Shown: positions 1 through 8,249 of the stretch, piece after piece
How the letters are laid out: every line of letters begins with the position of its first letter
How positions within the stretch are numbered: position 1 is the stretch's first letter
From: Rubrivivax sp.
GTDB lineage: Bacteria; Pseudomonadota; Gammaproteobacteria; Burkholderiales; Burkholderiaceae_C
NCBI GenBank assembly: GCA_022843905.1
Contig: JALHMT010000051.1
Coordinates: forward strand, 1-38,635
Length of the DNA stretch: 38,635 bases
Reading direction: 5' to 3'
The notes under the pieces: generated by a model
Told to the model about the DNA's origin: nothing
Seen by the model: the letters and a program-made list of their open reading frames with translations, nothing else
The model's database searches: none
Translations under genes and position numbers: made by a program

Positions 1-2657
1 ACCTTGCCTGAGTACACGGCGCGCTGCAGCTGATGCACCGACTCACCCCGGTTCAGCAAGGTATGGATCTCGCGCCGGAAGTCCTCGATGCCGATGTAGT
101 CGCACAGGAACACGGTTCGCAGCAGTCGGCCCAGGTGCTCCGCAGCCCGGTGCAGTGGATCCCCCTGAGCGGCCGACCCGAAGCGCTGCAACGCCAGCGT
201 GGCGGAGACACGTCCCGAACGAATCGACGCCGCCAGGCGCAGCAACTCATCCCAGCCGCGTTCGATGGCGGCCAAAGACACGCGCCGGACGGTGACCACC
301 TCCAATCCATCGGGGACGGTGAATCCACGAGGCAGGTACAGCTTGCGTTCGGCCAGATCCCGCAGGCGGGGGCACAGATCAAAGCCCAGCAGCTTGGCGA
401 TGGCCATCGCCGGATTCGTGTAGCCGTGGGTGTCGACCGCCAGCAGCGAGATCCGAATCCTGTCTGCGGCGCTGTTGTGCTGCTCAATGCCCTCGATGGC
501 GACGCCGGCCTGGCGTTCGTTCAGCACGATGGGCTGGTCGTAGACGATGCCCCAGCGGTCGCGCACGTGGGTGTACAGGCCCGCGGCATAGGTACGCCTG
601 CGCGGGTCGACACGTGCATTCCACAGGTGGCGGGACACGTCCAGCGACATCATGTCGGCCGACGCCTTGTCGCCGTCACCCCACAGCGCCGCGATGGGAA
701 TCCGGCTCTGGAACTCGGCCACGCGCTCATTGGCTCGGCGCAGGCGGCCGCTGCCTTCCAGGGCACGCATGGCCACCGTGACTTGAGTGGGTTCGAGGCC
801 AGGGACCATCGACGCCACGCCCTTGGCATCTGCATCGGTACCGTGCGCCAGCAACGCGCCGTACAGGGCCACGAGCTCGTTGGTGGACTGTGCGCGGTGG
901 CCGAGCAGCGCTTCGCTGTACCCGGTGGCAGCGTCCACCTCCAGCAGCAGGTCCGGGAACTGCACGCTGCCGATGAGGCTATAGATGGTTTCGCGCGTGC
1001 GCACCGGCTCGGCTTGATCCGGCAGTGCCGTGATCGCAGGCAGATGGAGCATGCCGTCGGCGCCGATCTCGATCTTGCCGCGCCGCTGGGCCTCTGCCAC
1101 CGCCGACATGCCCGCCATCAGGTTCGCCAGCAATGGCTCCAGGAAGTCGGCCGCGGACTTGGGCATGCCCAGCAACTCGGCCTGTTCGTCCCGCTGCACG
1201 GCCCAATCCGCCGGCGGGATGAGCATCTGGTCTCGCTCCCGAAAACTCAGCGAATGGTCAAGCCAGACGCTGCCTCGGCGCAGGCTCTTTCGCAGCGACA
1301 TCATCGTGCAGGCCTCGTACGCCCGAAACCCTGAGCGAGGGTCCAGATCGCGGACCAGGCCGTGCCAGGCTGCGCCTACATCCGGTAGCGGCACGCCCTC
1401 CTTCAGCTCAGTTACACCCTGGCGCTGCAGGTCCGACCAGGACTGCCACTGTTCGAAGCCCGGATCGCCGGGGCGGCCACCGAAGTCCAGATCCTTCAGC
1501 GCCGCCAGGCAGGCGTGAACGCGCTGGCTGTCTTCCGCCAGAGCTTTGCGAACCAGGGACACAAAGCTGCCGTTGGCAGCCTGGCCGAGCTCGGCGAGCA
1601 AGACTCTGGCCTCCAGGACTCGCGCCTGCCAAGTCTTCGATTCGTCGTGCAGGACGGATCGTGCCTTGGCCGCCTGCTGGATCAGGCCTGTTGTGCCCCG
1701 GACACGGTTTGACTGGGCCTTATCCGCCGCCTCGCGGAACAGTTGCTGGCTGCGCCGGCTGGATTGCAAGAGGGCGACGTCGGTGAGTTCGAGCAGCGTC
1801 ACTCGCAGGAAGCAGACCAACTCAATCAGTTGGCGCGTTGGCTTGATCTCCCGCGTCTTCACGGGGCGCCTGGCCTGGACCTGACGGGCATAGGCCTGCT
1901 GCTTGGCCAGCGACACGGCGCTGAGGTTCCAGTCGTGTGCACCGAGCTCCTTGAGGTAGCGCACCTTGTCGATGGTTTCAGTAAGAGTGCTAGGGCCGTG
2001 ACGCTTCGACGGGGTCTTCAGCCACTCCAGGTGCGTCGTGTCGGTGCCTGCCCGAGCGCTGTATGCGGCGTCGACAACTTTCTGGGCCGCTGCCGGCGGC
2101 ACGGCGGCATTGACCGCGCCCAGGATCTGCGCCTCCACCGCTGCAAATGCGTCACGAGCCCAATCCTGCAGGCGGCGCGCTCCTGGGATCAGGATGCGCC
2201 GCGTGAACAGCCAGTGGCTGGCCGACTGGACCAGGTCATCGGCGTGGGACACCTCGGCTGCTTGGGCCAGCAGGGCCGCGGTCAGTGCGGCTTCGTCGTC
2301 GACTTCAAGTTCGCGCAGGCCCAGGTGGGTCTTGGCCCAGAGCTGGTGCTTGGAAAGGGTCTGCCGGCGCTTATAGATCGACCGCAGGCTGGCGATGGAC
2401 GGCGGTGAGACGGCCAGGACCTGGGCGGTGTGCCGCAGGAGATTTCGCGGCAGCACATTGAAACCGTCGAGCGGTCGACCGGCAACGCGCATGAACATGA
2501 GCATCAGCCCGGCGGGCAGGCGGTGGTCGCTGCGGAACTGCTCCCGGATGGCCGCCACGTCCGCTGACGTGAGCGTAAAGAACTGCTCCCGGTCGAACTC
2601 ACTCAGGCGAGGCGGCAAGGCCTCCTGGCCGACGAAGCGCAGGGCGAAGGCGGGCAT
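1..2657 (-). CDS. tnpA: Tn3-family transposase TnpA (C-terminus cut by window edge)
   Basis: DDE transposase that cuts and joins Tn3-type transposon ends. The minus-strand frame from the ATG at 2657 is open for 885 codons and leaves the window before its stop, so roughly 100 residues are missing if it has the usual family length near 980. Visible landmarks are the N-terminal LSEFDREQFFTL region, the first acidic motif FPDLLLEVDAATGYSE, the second ASADMMSLDVSRHLWNARV, then DPRRRT, YTHVRDRWG and NERQAGVAIEG, and near the edge LLRTVFLCDYIG and LLNRGESVHQLQRA. These are the same landmarks as in the second Tn3-type transposase of the window near 29.9-32.8 kb, but the two proteins are clearly divergent. 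No frameshift or stop is visible here, so this copy looks intact as far as it can be read. Its own inverted repeat lies just upstream of the start. No resolvase is visible on this side. Confidence 0.9.
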   Translation of the reverse strand, partial: MPAFALRFVGQEALPPRLSEFDREQFFTLTSADVAAIREQFRSDHRLPAGLMLMFMRVAGRPLDGFNVLPRNLLRHTAQVLAVSPPSIASLRSIYKRRQTLSKHQLWAKTHLGLRELEVDDEAALTAALLAQAAEVSHADDLVQSASHWLFTRRILIPGARRLQDWARDAFAAVEAQILGAVNAAVPPAAAQKVVDAAYSARAGTDTTHLEWLKTPSKRHGPSTLTETIDKVRYLKELGAHDWNLSAVSLAKQQAYARQVQARRPVKTREIKPTRQLIELVCFLRVTLLELTDVALLQSSRRSQQLFREAADKAQSNRVRGTTGLIQQAAKARSVLHDESKTWQARVLEARVLLAELGQAANGSFVSLVRKALAEDSQRVHACLAALKDLDFGGRPGDPGFEQWQSWSDLQRQGVTELKEGVPLPDVGAAWHGLVRDLDPRSGFRAYEACTMMSLRKSLRRGSVWLDHSLSFRERDQMLIPPADWAVQRDEQAELLGMPKSAADFLEPLLANLMAGMSAVAEAQRRGKIEIGADGMLHLPAITALPDQAEPVRTRETIYSLIGSVQFPDLLLEVDAATGYSEALLGHRAQSTNELVALYGALLAHGTDADAKGVASMVPGLEPTQVTVAMRALEGSGRLRRANERVAEFQSRIPIAALWGDGDKASADMMSLDVSRHLWNARVDPRRRTYAAGLYTHVRDRWGIVYDQPIVLNERQAGVAIEGIEQHNSAADRIRISLLAVDTHGYTNPAMAIAKLLGFDLCPRLRDLAERKLYLPRGFTVPDGLEVVTVRRVSLAAIERGWDELLRLAASIRSGRVSATLALQRFGSAAQGDPLHRAAEHLGRLLRTVFLCDYIGIEDFRREIHTLLNRGESVHQLQRAVYSGK

Positions 2658-2777
2658 GGCAGTGGGCAGCGGCAGGTGGGCGGTCAATGTACCGCCACGG
2701 CCGCCGCCAAGGCAGTCGGGCGCTCATCTTGCGGGGGTGGCGACCGCCGGGAACCCGCATGGATGCTGGGCTTCAAG

Positions 2778-2816
2778 CCAAAGCGCACCAATCTGCACGA
2801 AAAGTACGACTACCCC
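2778..2816 (-). repeat. Terminal inverted repeat of the Tn3-family element
   Basis: Read on the minus strand this 39-base segment begins GGGGTAGTCGTAC and contains TTTTCGTGCA followed by TTGGTG. The IS1071-like repeat at 29778-29816 shows the same plan at the same offsets: GGGGT start, TTTC and GTGCA near bases 14-23, TGGTG near bases 27-31. It sits about 120 bases upstream of the transposase start, as expected for a Tn3-type end, and a foreign reading frame (AraC stub) begins directly outside it. The mate end lies outside the window, so the boundary is inferred from one end only. Confidence 0.7.
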
Positions 2817-2909
2817 TATTCCGGCGCTGCGGCGTTTACGCGCGCATTCGTCCGCAGCGCAGGCGTGCCGCCCACTGAATGGCTGGCACACCGATCGACA
2901 CCGCGCTGA
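2817..2909 (+). pseudogene. AraC-family regulator, C-terminal fragment cut by the transposon
   Basis: The reading frame beginning exactly outside the transposon end gives YSGAAAFTRAFVRSAGVPP followed by TEWLAHR and a stop at 2907-2909. This matches the second helix-turn-helix and tail of AraC/XylS proteins (FxSxSxFSRxFKRxxGxxPxxWR pattern). About 30 residues remain; the rest of the gene should lie on the far side of the transposon, outside the window. Bases 2817-2821 (TATTC) would be the 5-bp target duplication if the insertion was simple. It is not a copy of the AraC-type gene at 10.5 kb. Confidence 0.65.
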
Positions 2910-3088
2910 TCGGGTGGAACGCTCGCCCGGCTTCGTGGGTGACTCACCAAGCCTGGCCTCGGGCGGTACATGACATCACATTTCGACCGAAGCCTGCGCG
3001 GCGTATGGCGGCCGTGCCTGATCGCGCTTGACGGGCTGCGTGGGGCACCAGCCTGCGAGCGCCGATGGAATCGCCGCCATGGACTCGC

Positions 3089-3110
3089 GGAACCGCATCG
3101 ATGCGGTTCC
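3089..3110. repeat. Perfect 22-bp palindrome
   Basis: GGAACCGCATC followed directly by its reverse complement GATGCGGTTCC, then two tandem GGTTCCAT units (the first shared with the palindrome end). It lies in the 283-base gap between the AraC stub and the stop of the SDR gene (minus strand), about 80 bases beyond that stop. It could form the stem of a terminator for the catalase-SDR unit, though there is no T-run, or be an operator. The rest of the gap holds no convincing gene. Confidence 0.5.
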
Positions 3111-3192
3111 ATGGTTCCATGCACGCCAGCGATGCCAAGTCGAAACTTGCACGTCGGCGCGGTGCGTGCACCGCGTGCACGCCTCCAAACGA

Positions 3193-3978
3193 TTAACGAT
3201 AGCCCCCGTCGACCAAGAGCACCTGAGCCATGTAGTACGGCAGCGTCAGCACATGCAGCGCCGCGGTGGCCACCTCGCCCGGTTCGGCCCAGCGCTGCAT
3301 CCAGATCTTGGCCGATTCGCGTGCGCGCACCTCGGGCGGCAGGGTGGCGTTCAGCGCGGTGTTGATCCAGCCTGGGGCCAGCCCGTTGACCACGATGCCC
3401 AGCGGCGCCAGCGCCTCGGCTGCGTTGCGCACCAGCATGTTGTTGCCGGCCTTGGACGAATCGTAGTGGGCCGACACCGGGTCGTTGGAGTTGATGCCGT
3501 TCGTGGAGGTGATCAGCACGATGCGCCCGCGCCAGCCCTCGACCGGCTCGTTGTGGCGCATCAGGCCCGCCGCGTGTTTGGTGACGAGAAAGGATCCGGT
3601 GGCGTTGATGTTGTGCACCTGGTCCCATTCCGCCTGAGTTTGGGCGAGGAAGTCGGTGTTGGGCGAGACGCCGGCCGAGTGGATGAGGTGGTCCACCCGC
3701 GCACCGCCTGCGGCAATGGCGCCGAAGAAGCCGGCCACGCTGGCCTCGTCGCCCACCTCGCAGGGATGCGCCGACATGGGCACGCCGGGTGCCAGCGCGC
3801 GCAGGCGCTGCAGCGCAGCATCGGTCTTGGCCGGGTTTCGGCTGCTGGAGATGATCACGCCGCCACCGGCACGCGCGATGGCTTCGGCACAGCTCAGGCC
3901 GATGCCCGAAGCGCCGCCGGTGATGACGGTGGTGGTGCCGGAAAAATCGAAGCTTGCGCGCGCGACGGTGGTGGTCAT
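3193..3978 (-). CDS. Short-chain dehydrogenase/reductase (SDR)
   Basis: NAD(P)-dependent oxidoreductase of the classical SDR family, 261 residues, a usual length. The Rossmann dinucleotide motif GGASGIG is at residues 21-27, the HNINATGS segment near 122-129 carries the structural Asn, and the catalytic triad is Ser158 (ITSTNG), Tyr172 and Lys176 (YDSSK). The C-terminus ends in the typical LLVDGGYR. The substrate cannot be read from the sequence. It begins 26 bases after the catalase stop on the same strand and is probably co-transcribed with it; a role in clearing carbonyls formed under oxidative stress is inference from that position only. Confidence 0.9.
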   Translation of the reverse strand: MTTTVARASFDFSGTTTVITGGASGIGLSCAEAIARAGGGVIISSSRNPAKTDAALQRLRALAPGVPMSAHPCEVGDEASVAGFFGAIAAGGARVDHLIHSAGVSPNTDFLAQTQAEWDQVHNINATGSFLVTKHAAGLMRHNEPVEGWRGRIVLITSTNGINSNDPVSAHYDSSKAGNNMLVRNAAEALAPLGIVVNGLAPGWINTALNATLPPEVRARESAKIWMQRWAEPGEVATAALHVLTLPYYMAQVLLVDGGYR

Positions 3979-4004
3979 ATCGGCCTTGATGGGTGGCGCC
4001 GGGT

Positions 4005-5444
4005 TCAGACCTCGGGCAGGCCCAGGGCCAGGCGCACGCCCTCGCCGTAGGCCGGGTCGGCGCGCCGGCAGTTCGCGATGTGGCGGCGCTTGACCACCTC
4101 ATCAGCCCCCGCCATGGCGCGCGCAGTGTTCTCGAACAAGCGCTTCTGCTCGGCCGGGCTCATCAGCCGGAACAGCGCACCGGGTTGCGACCAGAAGTCG
4201 TTGTCCTCGCGCTGGTTCCAGTGATCCACCGCGCCGGATAACTGCAGCGGCGGCTCGCGGTAGTCGGGTTGATCGCCCCACTCGTTGGGTGTGTTGGGGT
4301 TGTAGTGCAGCGTGGAGCCGTAGTTGCCGTCCACCCGCATCTGGCCGTCGCGGTGGTAGCTGTGCACGGGGCAGCGCGGCCGGTTCACCGGAATCTGGTG
4401 ATGATTGACACCCAGCCGGTAACGCTGCGCATCGCCGTAGGAGAACAGCCTGCCCTGCAGCACCTTGTCGGGGGAGAAGCTGATGCCCGGCACGACCTGG
4501 GCCGGGTTGAAGGCGGCCTGTTCCACGTCGGCAAAGAAGTTGTCCGGGTTGCGGTTCAGCTCCATCGTGCCCACTTCGATCAGCGGGTACTGCCCATGCG
4601 GCCACACCTTGGAAAGGTCGAAGGGATTGAACGGCGAGGCCTGGGCCTGCTCGTCGGTCATGATCTGCACGAACATCGTCCAGCGCGGGAAGTCGCCGCG
4701 TTCGATGGCCTCGTACAGGTCGCGCTGGTGGCTTTCGCGGTCGCTGCCGATGATCTGGCGTGCCTCGTCGTCGGTGAGGTTCTTGATGCCCTGCTCGGTG
4801 CGGAAGATGAACTTGCACCAGTAGCGCTTGAAGTCGGCGCTGATGAAGCTGAAGGTATGGCTGCCAAAGCCGTGCATGTGGCGGTAGCTGACCGGAATGC
4901 CGCGGTCGCTCATGGTGATGGTCACCTGGTGCAGCGCTTCGGGCAGGTGAGTCCAGAAGTCCCAGTTGTTCTGCGCGCTGCGCATGTTGGTGCGCGGATC
5001 CCGCTTGACGGCGTGGTTCAGGTCGGGAAACTTCAGCGGGTCGGCGATAAAGAACACGGGCGTGTTGTTGCCCACCAGATCCCAGTTGCCCTCTTCGGTA
5101 TAGAACTTCACCGCGAAGCCGCGGATGTCACGCTCGGCGTCGGCGGCGCCGCGCTCACCGGCCACGGTGGTGAAGCGCGCGAACAACTCGGTCTTCTTGC
5201 CCACCTCGGAGAAGATCTTGGCCCGCGTGTAGCGCGTGATGTCGTGCGTGACCGTGAAGGTGCCGAAGGCGCCCGAGCCCTTGGCATGCATGCGGCGTTC
5301 GGGGATGACCTCGCGATCGAAATGCGCGAGCTTCTCGAGGAACCACACGTCCTGCAGCAGTTGCGGCCCGCGCGGGCCAGCGGTGAGCACGTTCTGGTTG
5401 TCGACGACGGGGCAACCTGAGGCCGATGTGAGCTTCTTGACCAT
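4005..5444 (-). CDS. katA: Monofunctional haem catalase (small-subunit type)
   Basis: Converts hydrogen peroxide to water and oxygen in the cytoplasm. The protein has 479 residues, typical of small-subunit (clade 3) catalases. The distal catalytic His53 lies in ERRMHAKGSGAFG, the active-site Asn in VGNNTPVFF near residues 126-127, and the haem-ligand Tyr336 in RLFSYGDAQRYRLG. The N-terminus has the family pattern TSASGCPVVDNQN. The ATG at 5444 was chosen because an AGGAG ribosome site stands a few bases upstream and family homology starts there; the frame is open further upstream but without family features. No export signal is seen. It heads a two-gene unit with the SDR and is divergent from the small gene at 5667. 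The symbol katA is by type, not by proven orthology. Confidence 0.95.
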   Translation of the reverse strand: MVKKLTSASGCPVVDNQNVLTAGPRGPQLLQDVWFLEKLAHFDREVIPERRMHAKGSGAFGTFTVTHDITRYTRAKIFSEVGKKTELFARFTTVAGERGAADAERDIRGFAVKFYTEEGNWDLVGNNTPVFFIADPLKFPDLNHAVKRDPRTNMRSAQNNWDFWTHLPEALHQVTITMSDRGIPVSYRHMHGFGSHTFSFISADFKRYWCKFIFRTEQGIKNLTDDEARQIIGSDRESHQRDLYEAIERGDFPRWTMFVQIMTDEQAQASPFNPFDLSKVWPHGQYPLIEVGTMELNRNPDNFFADVEQAAFNPAQVVPGISFSPDKVLQGRLFSYGDAQRYRLGVNHHQIPVNRPRCPVHSYHRDGQMRVDGNYGSTLHYNPNTPNEWGDQPDYREPPLQLSGAVDHWNQREDNDFWSQPGALFRLMSPAEQKRLFENTARAMAGADEVVKRRHIANCRRADPAYGEGVRLALGLPEV

Positions 5445-5521
5445 GCGCTGGGCTCCTGTGAAGCGGGCCATCCTAGGCCGACGCGGCCGGGGTTGCGATT
5501 TCGACAGGCCGGCGAATCGTC

Positions 5522-5610
5522 CGGACATGCAGGCAGATCGTCGCGTGCTGCTGGCATGTCCGCGGCAGGCCGATGACATGCCCGATAGCATGGCCGGTGG
5601 CCTGCCGCGG
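5522..5610. promoter_or_regulatory. Inverted-repeat cluster between catalase and the 5667 gene
   Basis: Within the 222-base divergent intergenic region three GACATGC-type sites occur: GGACATGC at 5523-5530, its reverse complement GCATGTCC at 5554-5561, and GACATGCC at 5575-5582. Overlapping them is a perfect 12-bp inverted repeat, CCGCGGCAGGCC at 5560-5571 and GGCCTGCCGCGG at 5599-5610. The two pairings interleave, so as RNA they would be mutually exclusive or form a pseudoknot. As DNA they look like operator half-sites for a dimeric regulator controlling both genes. The binding protein is unknown. Confidence 0.45.
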
Positions 5611-5666
5611 CTTCAGCGCTTGCGGCCGGCCGGGCACATTGGCTCTGACACCGACCGAGACCCACC

Positions 5667-5981
5667 ATGAACCACGCCTCGTCCAACGCCTCGTCCGACT
5701 GGTCCCTGTCGCACGGCGCCGAACTTCGCGCGCTGCTGTTGTCGCGCCCCATCACCTACGACGACGGCGCGCGCCAGGACTTTGCCGCCGACGGCAGCAC
5801 GAACTACACCGACCGCGGCGGGCCCACGGTGGGCCTGTGGCGTCTGGAGGGCGAGCAGTTCCTGTCGAACTGGCCGCCTTCGACGCATTGGGATGCTTAC
5901 CGGGTGTTCGTGAGCCCCGGCCGGGACCGGATTCGTTTCGTGGCCCCCGGCGGCGCGGTGTTCGCCGGCCGCTTCGACTGA
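5667..5981 (+). CDS. Small protein of unknown function
   Basis: A 104-residue protein that I do not recognise. It is polar with no signal peptide or membrane segment, and has short aromatic and charged stretches (RPITYDDGARQDF, GLWRLEGEQFLSNWPPS, WDAYRVFV) suggesting a small beta-rich fold, possibly lipocalin-like or haem-binding, but this is a guess. It is divergent from catalase and convergent with the thioredoxin/MsrA-like gene, whose stop lies 34 bases away. A GC-rich hairpin (ACCGGG at 5981-5986, CCCGGT at 6003-6008) in the gap could end transcription from both sides. Codon use matches the neighbours and it is probably a real gene. Confidence 0.7.
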   Translation: MNHASSNASSDWSLSHGAELRALLLSRPITYDDGARQDFAADGSTNYTDRGGPTVGLWRLEGEQFLSNWPPSTHWDAYRVFVSPGRDRIRFVAPGGAVFAGRFD

Positions 5982-6014
5982 CCGGGTGGGGCGCGCGCGC
6001 GGCCCGGTTGGCCC

Positions 6015-6950
6015 TCAGGCCCCAGACGCCGCGGCCGTGCGAGCCTGCAGGTGGTCCCACTCGGCGCGCATGTCGCCGCGATAGGCCTGAGCCCGGCCAA
6101 TGCGTTCGAGGTCCTCGCGTTGCGCCCAGCGCAACTGGCTCGGGCTGAGCACGTGGTGGACATCACCCCGGTACGGCAGCGCCAGGTTGATGCGCGTGCG
6201 CTGCGCCGGGCTCAGCGGCAGGAAGCGCCACTTGCTGCGCGACAGGTAGTACTGCGGCGCTTCGTCGACGCCAAAGCCTTTCGCGCGCGACACGGCAAAG
6301 CCTTGGTCTCGGGCATAGGCGTCCAGCGCGGCGCGTTCGACCTCTTCGGGGTCGAACTGCACGCGCACCACCTCTTCGCCGTCCACCCAGCCGGCCTCGG
6401 TGGTGAGCACCGCCGGGTGCTGGGCCAGGCTGATTTCGCCAGACCAGAAGCAGGGCGTCTCGTAGGTGGCCGTGGCTGACAGCCCGGCCTGCACGCGCAG
6501 GTCGGCGCGCAGCGCCTGGGCATAGCCCGGCACCTCGTGGCCGAGCGCCTGCAGCGCCGCCACGATCTTGTCGTGCAGCGCCAGCGCGTCGTAGCGGTTG
6601 GCCAGCCGCTGCAGCAGCGCGCTGCCGTCGGGCCGCAGGAAGTGCACGACCGGGTTGTTCCACGAGGCCTCGCCATAGCGCCGCAGGATTTCCGCGTCGT
6701 GCCCGGGATGGTTGTTGAAGATGGCCAGCGGCACGAAGTGCTCTTCGATCAGCTCCACCGTCAGCGGGTGGCTGAGCGCGTCGTGGCCGAAGTTCACGCA
6801 GGTCGAGCAGCCCGGAACCTCCTGGAACAGCAGCAGCACGGGTCGGCCCAGATCGCGCGCGCGGGCCAGGGCCTGGTCATGGTTGCGCAGCCAGTGGACC
6901 TGGCCAAGTTCCGGGCGGGCGCGCGTGGTGCTCGGGTGTTTGGGGTTCAT
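6015..6950 (-). CDS. Thioredoxin-fold / MsrA-like two-domain protein
   Basis: 311 residues. The N-terminal half is thioredoxin-like with redox motif VPGCSTC (Cys48, Cys51) after a typical beta strand VLLLFQE, followed by VPLAIFNNHPGHDAEIL. This resembles the Cys forms of VPGU-type thioredoxin-like proteins, some of which are selenoproteins; that link is from memory of the family and uncertain. From about residue 160 the sequence follows the MsrA pattern: ETPCFWSGE with Cys167 where MsrA has GCFWG, then AGWVDGEEVVRVQFDPEE. The remainder (YLSRSKWRFLPLSPAQRTRIN) is not obviously MsrA. It may couple thiol chemistry to sulfoxide reduction in one chain. No signal peptide is seen. The start at 6950 has a weak ribosome site. 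The redoxin gene at 7072 is divergent. Confidence 0.75.
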   Translation of the reverse strand: MNPKHPSTTRARPELGQVHWLRNHDQALARARDLGRPVLLLFQEVPGCSTCVNFGHDALSHPLTVELIEEHFVPLAIFNNHPGHDAEILRRYGEASWNNPVVHFLRPDGSALLQRLANRYDALALHDKIVAALQALGHEVPGYAQALRADLRVQAGLSATATYETPCFWSGEISLAQHPAVLTTEAGWVDGEEVVRVQFDPEEVERAALDAYARDQGFAVSRAKGFGVDEAPQYYLSRSKWRFLPLSPAQRTRINLALPYRGDVHHVLSPSQLRWAQREDLERIGRAQAYRGDMRAEWDHLQARTAAASGA

Positions 6951-7071
6951 CGTCTGAATGTCTAGGCGCGCGGCGCATTCACAAGAGGCAGCGGATGCTG
7001 CCGGCCTTCGGCACCGCGATGTGCCCGACAATTCGGTCCGCCTTGACGGCGCAACCTTTGGGGGCGATTGC

Positions 7072-7578
7072 ATGCAGTTCGGTGAGTTGCACAAGCGGGC
7101 CAAGCCCTTGCGCGTGGGCGCCTGGATCGACGCCCAGGGGGCGCCCCGCGCCGCGCCACTGCGGCTGGAGGATCTGGGCGATGGCTACAAGATCCTGTTC
7201 TGCTTCCAGCATGGCTGCCCGGGCTGCCATGCACGAGGCTTTCCCACCCTGCGGCGCCTGCGCCGCCTGCTGACAGGCCGTGCCGTGGGCTACGCCGCCA
7301 TTCAGACCGCGTTTGAAGATGCCAGTACCAACAGCATCGACAAGCTGCGCATCAACCAGCTGTACTACGACCTGGAGATCCCTTTCGGCCACGATGTGCC
7401 CGCAGCAGACGAGACCTACCCGACCTTCATGCAGGACTACCGCTCGGCCGGCACGCCCTGGTTCACCGTGATCGACCCGCGGGGCACCGTCGTGTTCGCC
7501 GACTTCCGTCTCGATGCCGACCGGTTTGTCGCGGCGCTGGATGCCGACGACGCAGACCTGCAGCAACGCGACGGCTAA
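7072..7578 (+). CDS. CPGC thioredoxin-like protein (redoxin paralogue 1)
   Basis: Thioredoxin/TlpA-like oxidoreductase of 168 residues with active site CPGCH (Cys49, Cys52) in the context ILFCFQHGCPGCHARGFPTL. Later landmarks are QTAFE, IPFGHD, the cis-Pro-type GTPWFTVIDP, and a LDADRF tail. The same landmarks occur in the N-terminal domain of the 25033-25992 protein and in the 27594-28064 protein, so the three are paralogues. There is no signal peptide or lipobox, so it is probably cytoplasmic. The ATG at 7072 aligns with the paralogues' N-termini (the WIDA segment follows at about residue 18 in each), so the longer open frame to 6958 was not used. It is convergent with the glycosylase gene. 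Confidence 0.85.
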   Translation: MQFGELHKRAKPLRVGAWIDAQGAPRAAPLRLEDLGDGYKILFCFQHGCPGCHARGFPTLRRLRRLLTGRAVGYAAIQTAFEDASTNSIDKLRINQLYYDLEIPFGHDVPAADETYPTFMQDYRSAGTPWFTVIDPRGTVVFADFRLDADRFVAALDADDADLQQRDG

Positions 7579-7645
7579 GACCGCCGCCAGCCACGCGCCA
7601 TGCCGGCTCGCGGCCCGCACGCGGTGCGACGTTGCGGGTGTCTTA

Positions 7646-8239
7646 TCAGGGCGAAAGCAGCGAACCGACGCGCGTTCGCAGCGCCGGGAGCACCTCGGCC
7701 TCGAACCACGGGTTGCGCTTGAGCCAGAGGTTGTTGCGCGGGCTGGGGTGCGGAAGCGCCAGCAGGTCGGGCCAGGAACTCTGCCATTGCAGCACCGCGT
7801 CCGTAACGGTGGGCGGCGCATCGGCAAGGTGGTAGGCCAGCGCGTACTGCCCCAGCACCAGCGTGAGCTGCAGGTGTCGAAGTCCGGCCAGCATGGGTGC
7901 CCGCCAGGCCGGCGCGCATTCGCTGCGAGGCGGCAGGTCGCCCGACGGCCCGGTGCCGGGGTAGCAAAAACCCATCGGCAGGATGGCCACACGCCTGGGG
8001 TCGTAGAAGTCATCGCGCGAGATGCCCATCCACTCGCGCAGGCGCTGGCCGCTGGCGTCGTCGAAAGGAATGCCGCTTTCGTGCACGCGCCGGCCCGGGG
8101 CCTGACCGGCGATCAGGATGCGGGCATCACGATGCAGCTGGAACACCGGCCGCGGCCCCAGCGGCAGGTGTTCGGCACAGATCGTGCACGCACGCGCCGC
8201 GGCCTGCAGCTGCGGCAGTGTGCGGCGCGGCGCGGTCAT
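7646..8239 (-). CDS. Uracil-DNA glycosylase-family protein
   Basis: 197-residue member of the uracil-DNA glycosylase superfamily, which removes damaged or deaminated bases from DNA. The catalytic-loop motif is GQAPGRRVHESGIPFDDASG near residues 45-64 and the second, DNA-binding loop motif is HPSPRNN near 163-169. A CTIC pair close to the N-terminus, with further Cys in FCYPG and SECAP, recalls the iron-sulfur forms, but I cannot confirm a full cluster ligand set. Its start is 10 bases from the stop of the upstream ferritin-like gene, so both are likely co-transcribed. Base repair fits the stress-defence surroundings. Confidence 0.8.
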   Translation of the reverse strand: MTAPRRTLPQLQAAARACTICAEHLPLGPRPVFQLHRDARILIAGQAPGRRVHESGIPFDDASGQRLREWMGISRDDFYDPRRVAILPMGFCYPGTGPSGDLPPRSECAPAWRAPMLAGLRHLQLTLVLGQYALAYHLADAPPTVTDAVLQWQSSWPDLLALPHPSPRNNLWLKRNPWFEAEVLPALRTRVGSLLSP

Positions 8240-8249
8240 CGGCGCGATC

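Noticed and set aside
33..1334. Long plus-strand open frame (433 codons)
   Set aside because: It is exactly antiparallel in register to the Tn3 transposase frame on the minus strand, which carries clear DDE and family motifs; the plus-strand translation has no recognisable pattern.
3028..5420. Long plus-strand frames opposite the SDR and catalase genes
   Set aside because: They mirror the SDR and catalase coding frames and are a by-product of GC-rich codon use; the minus-strand proteins are unmistakable.
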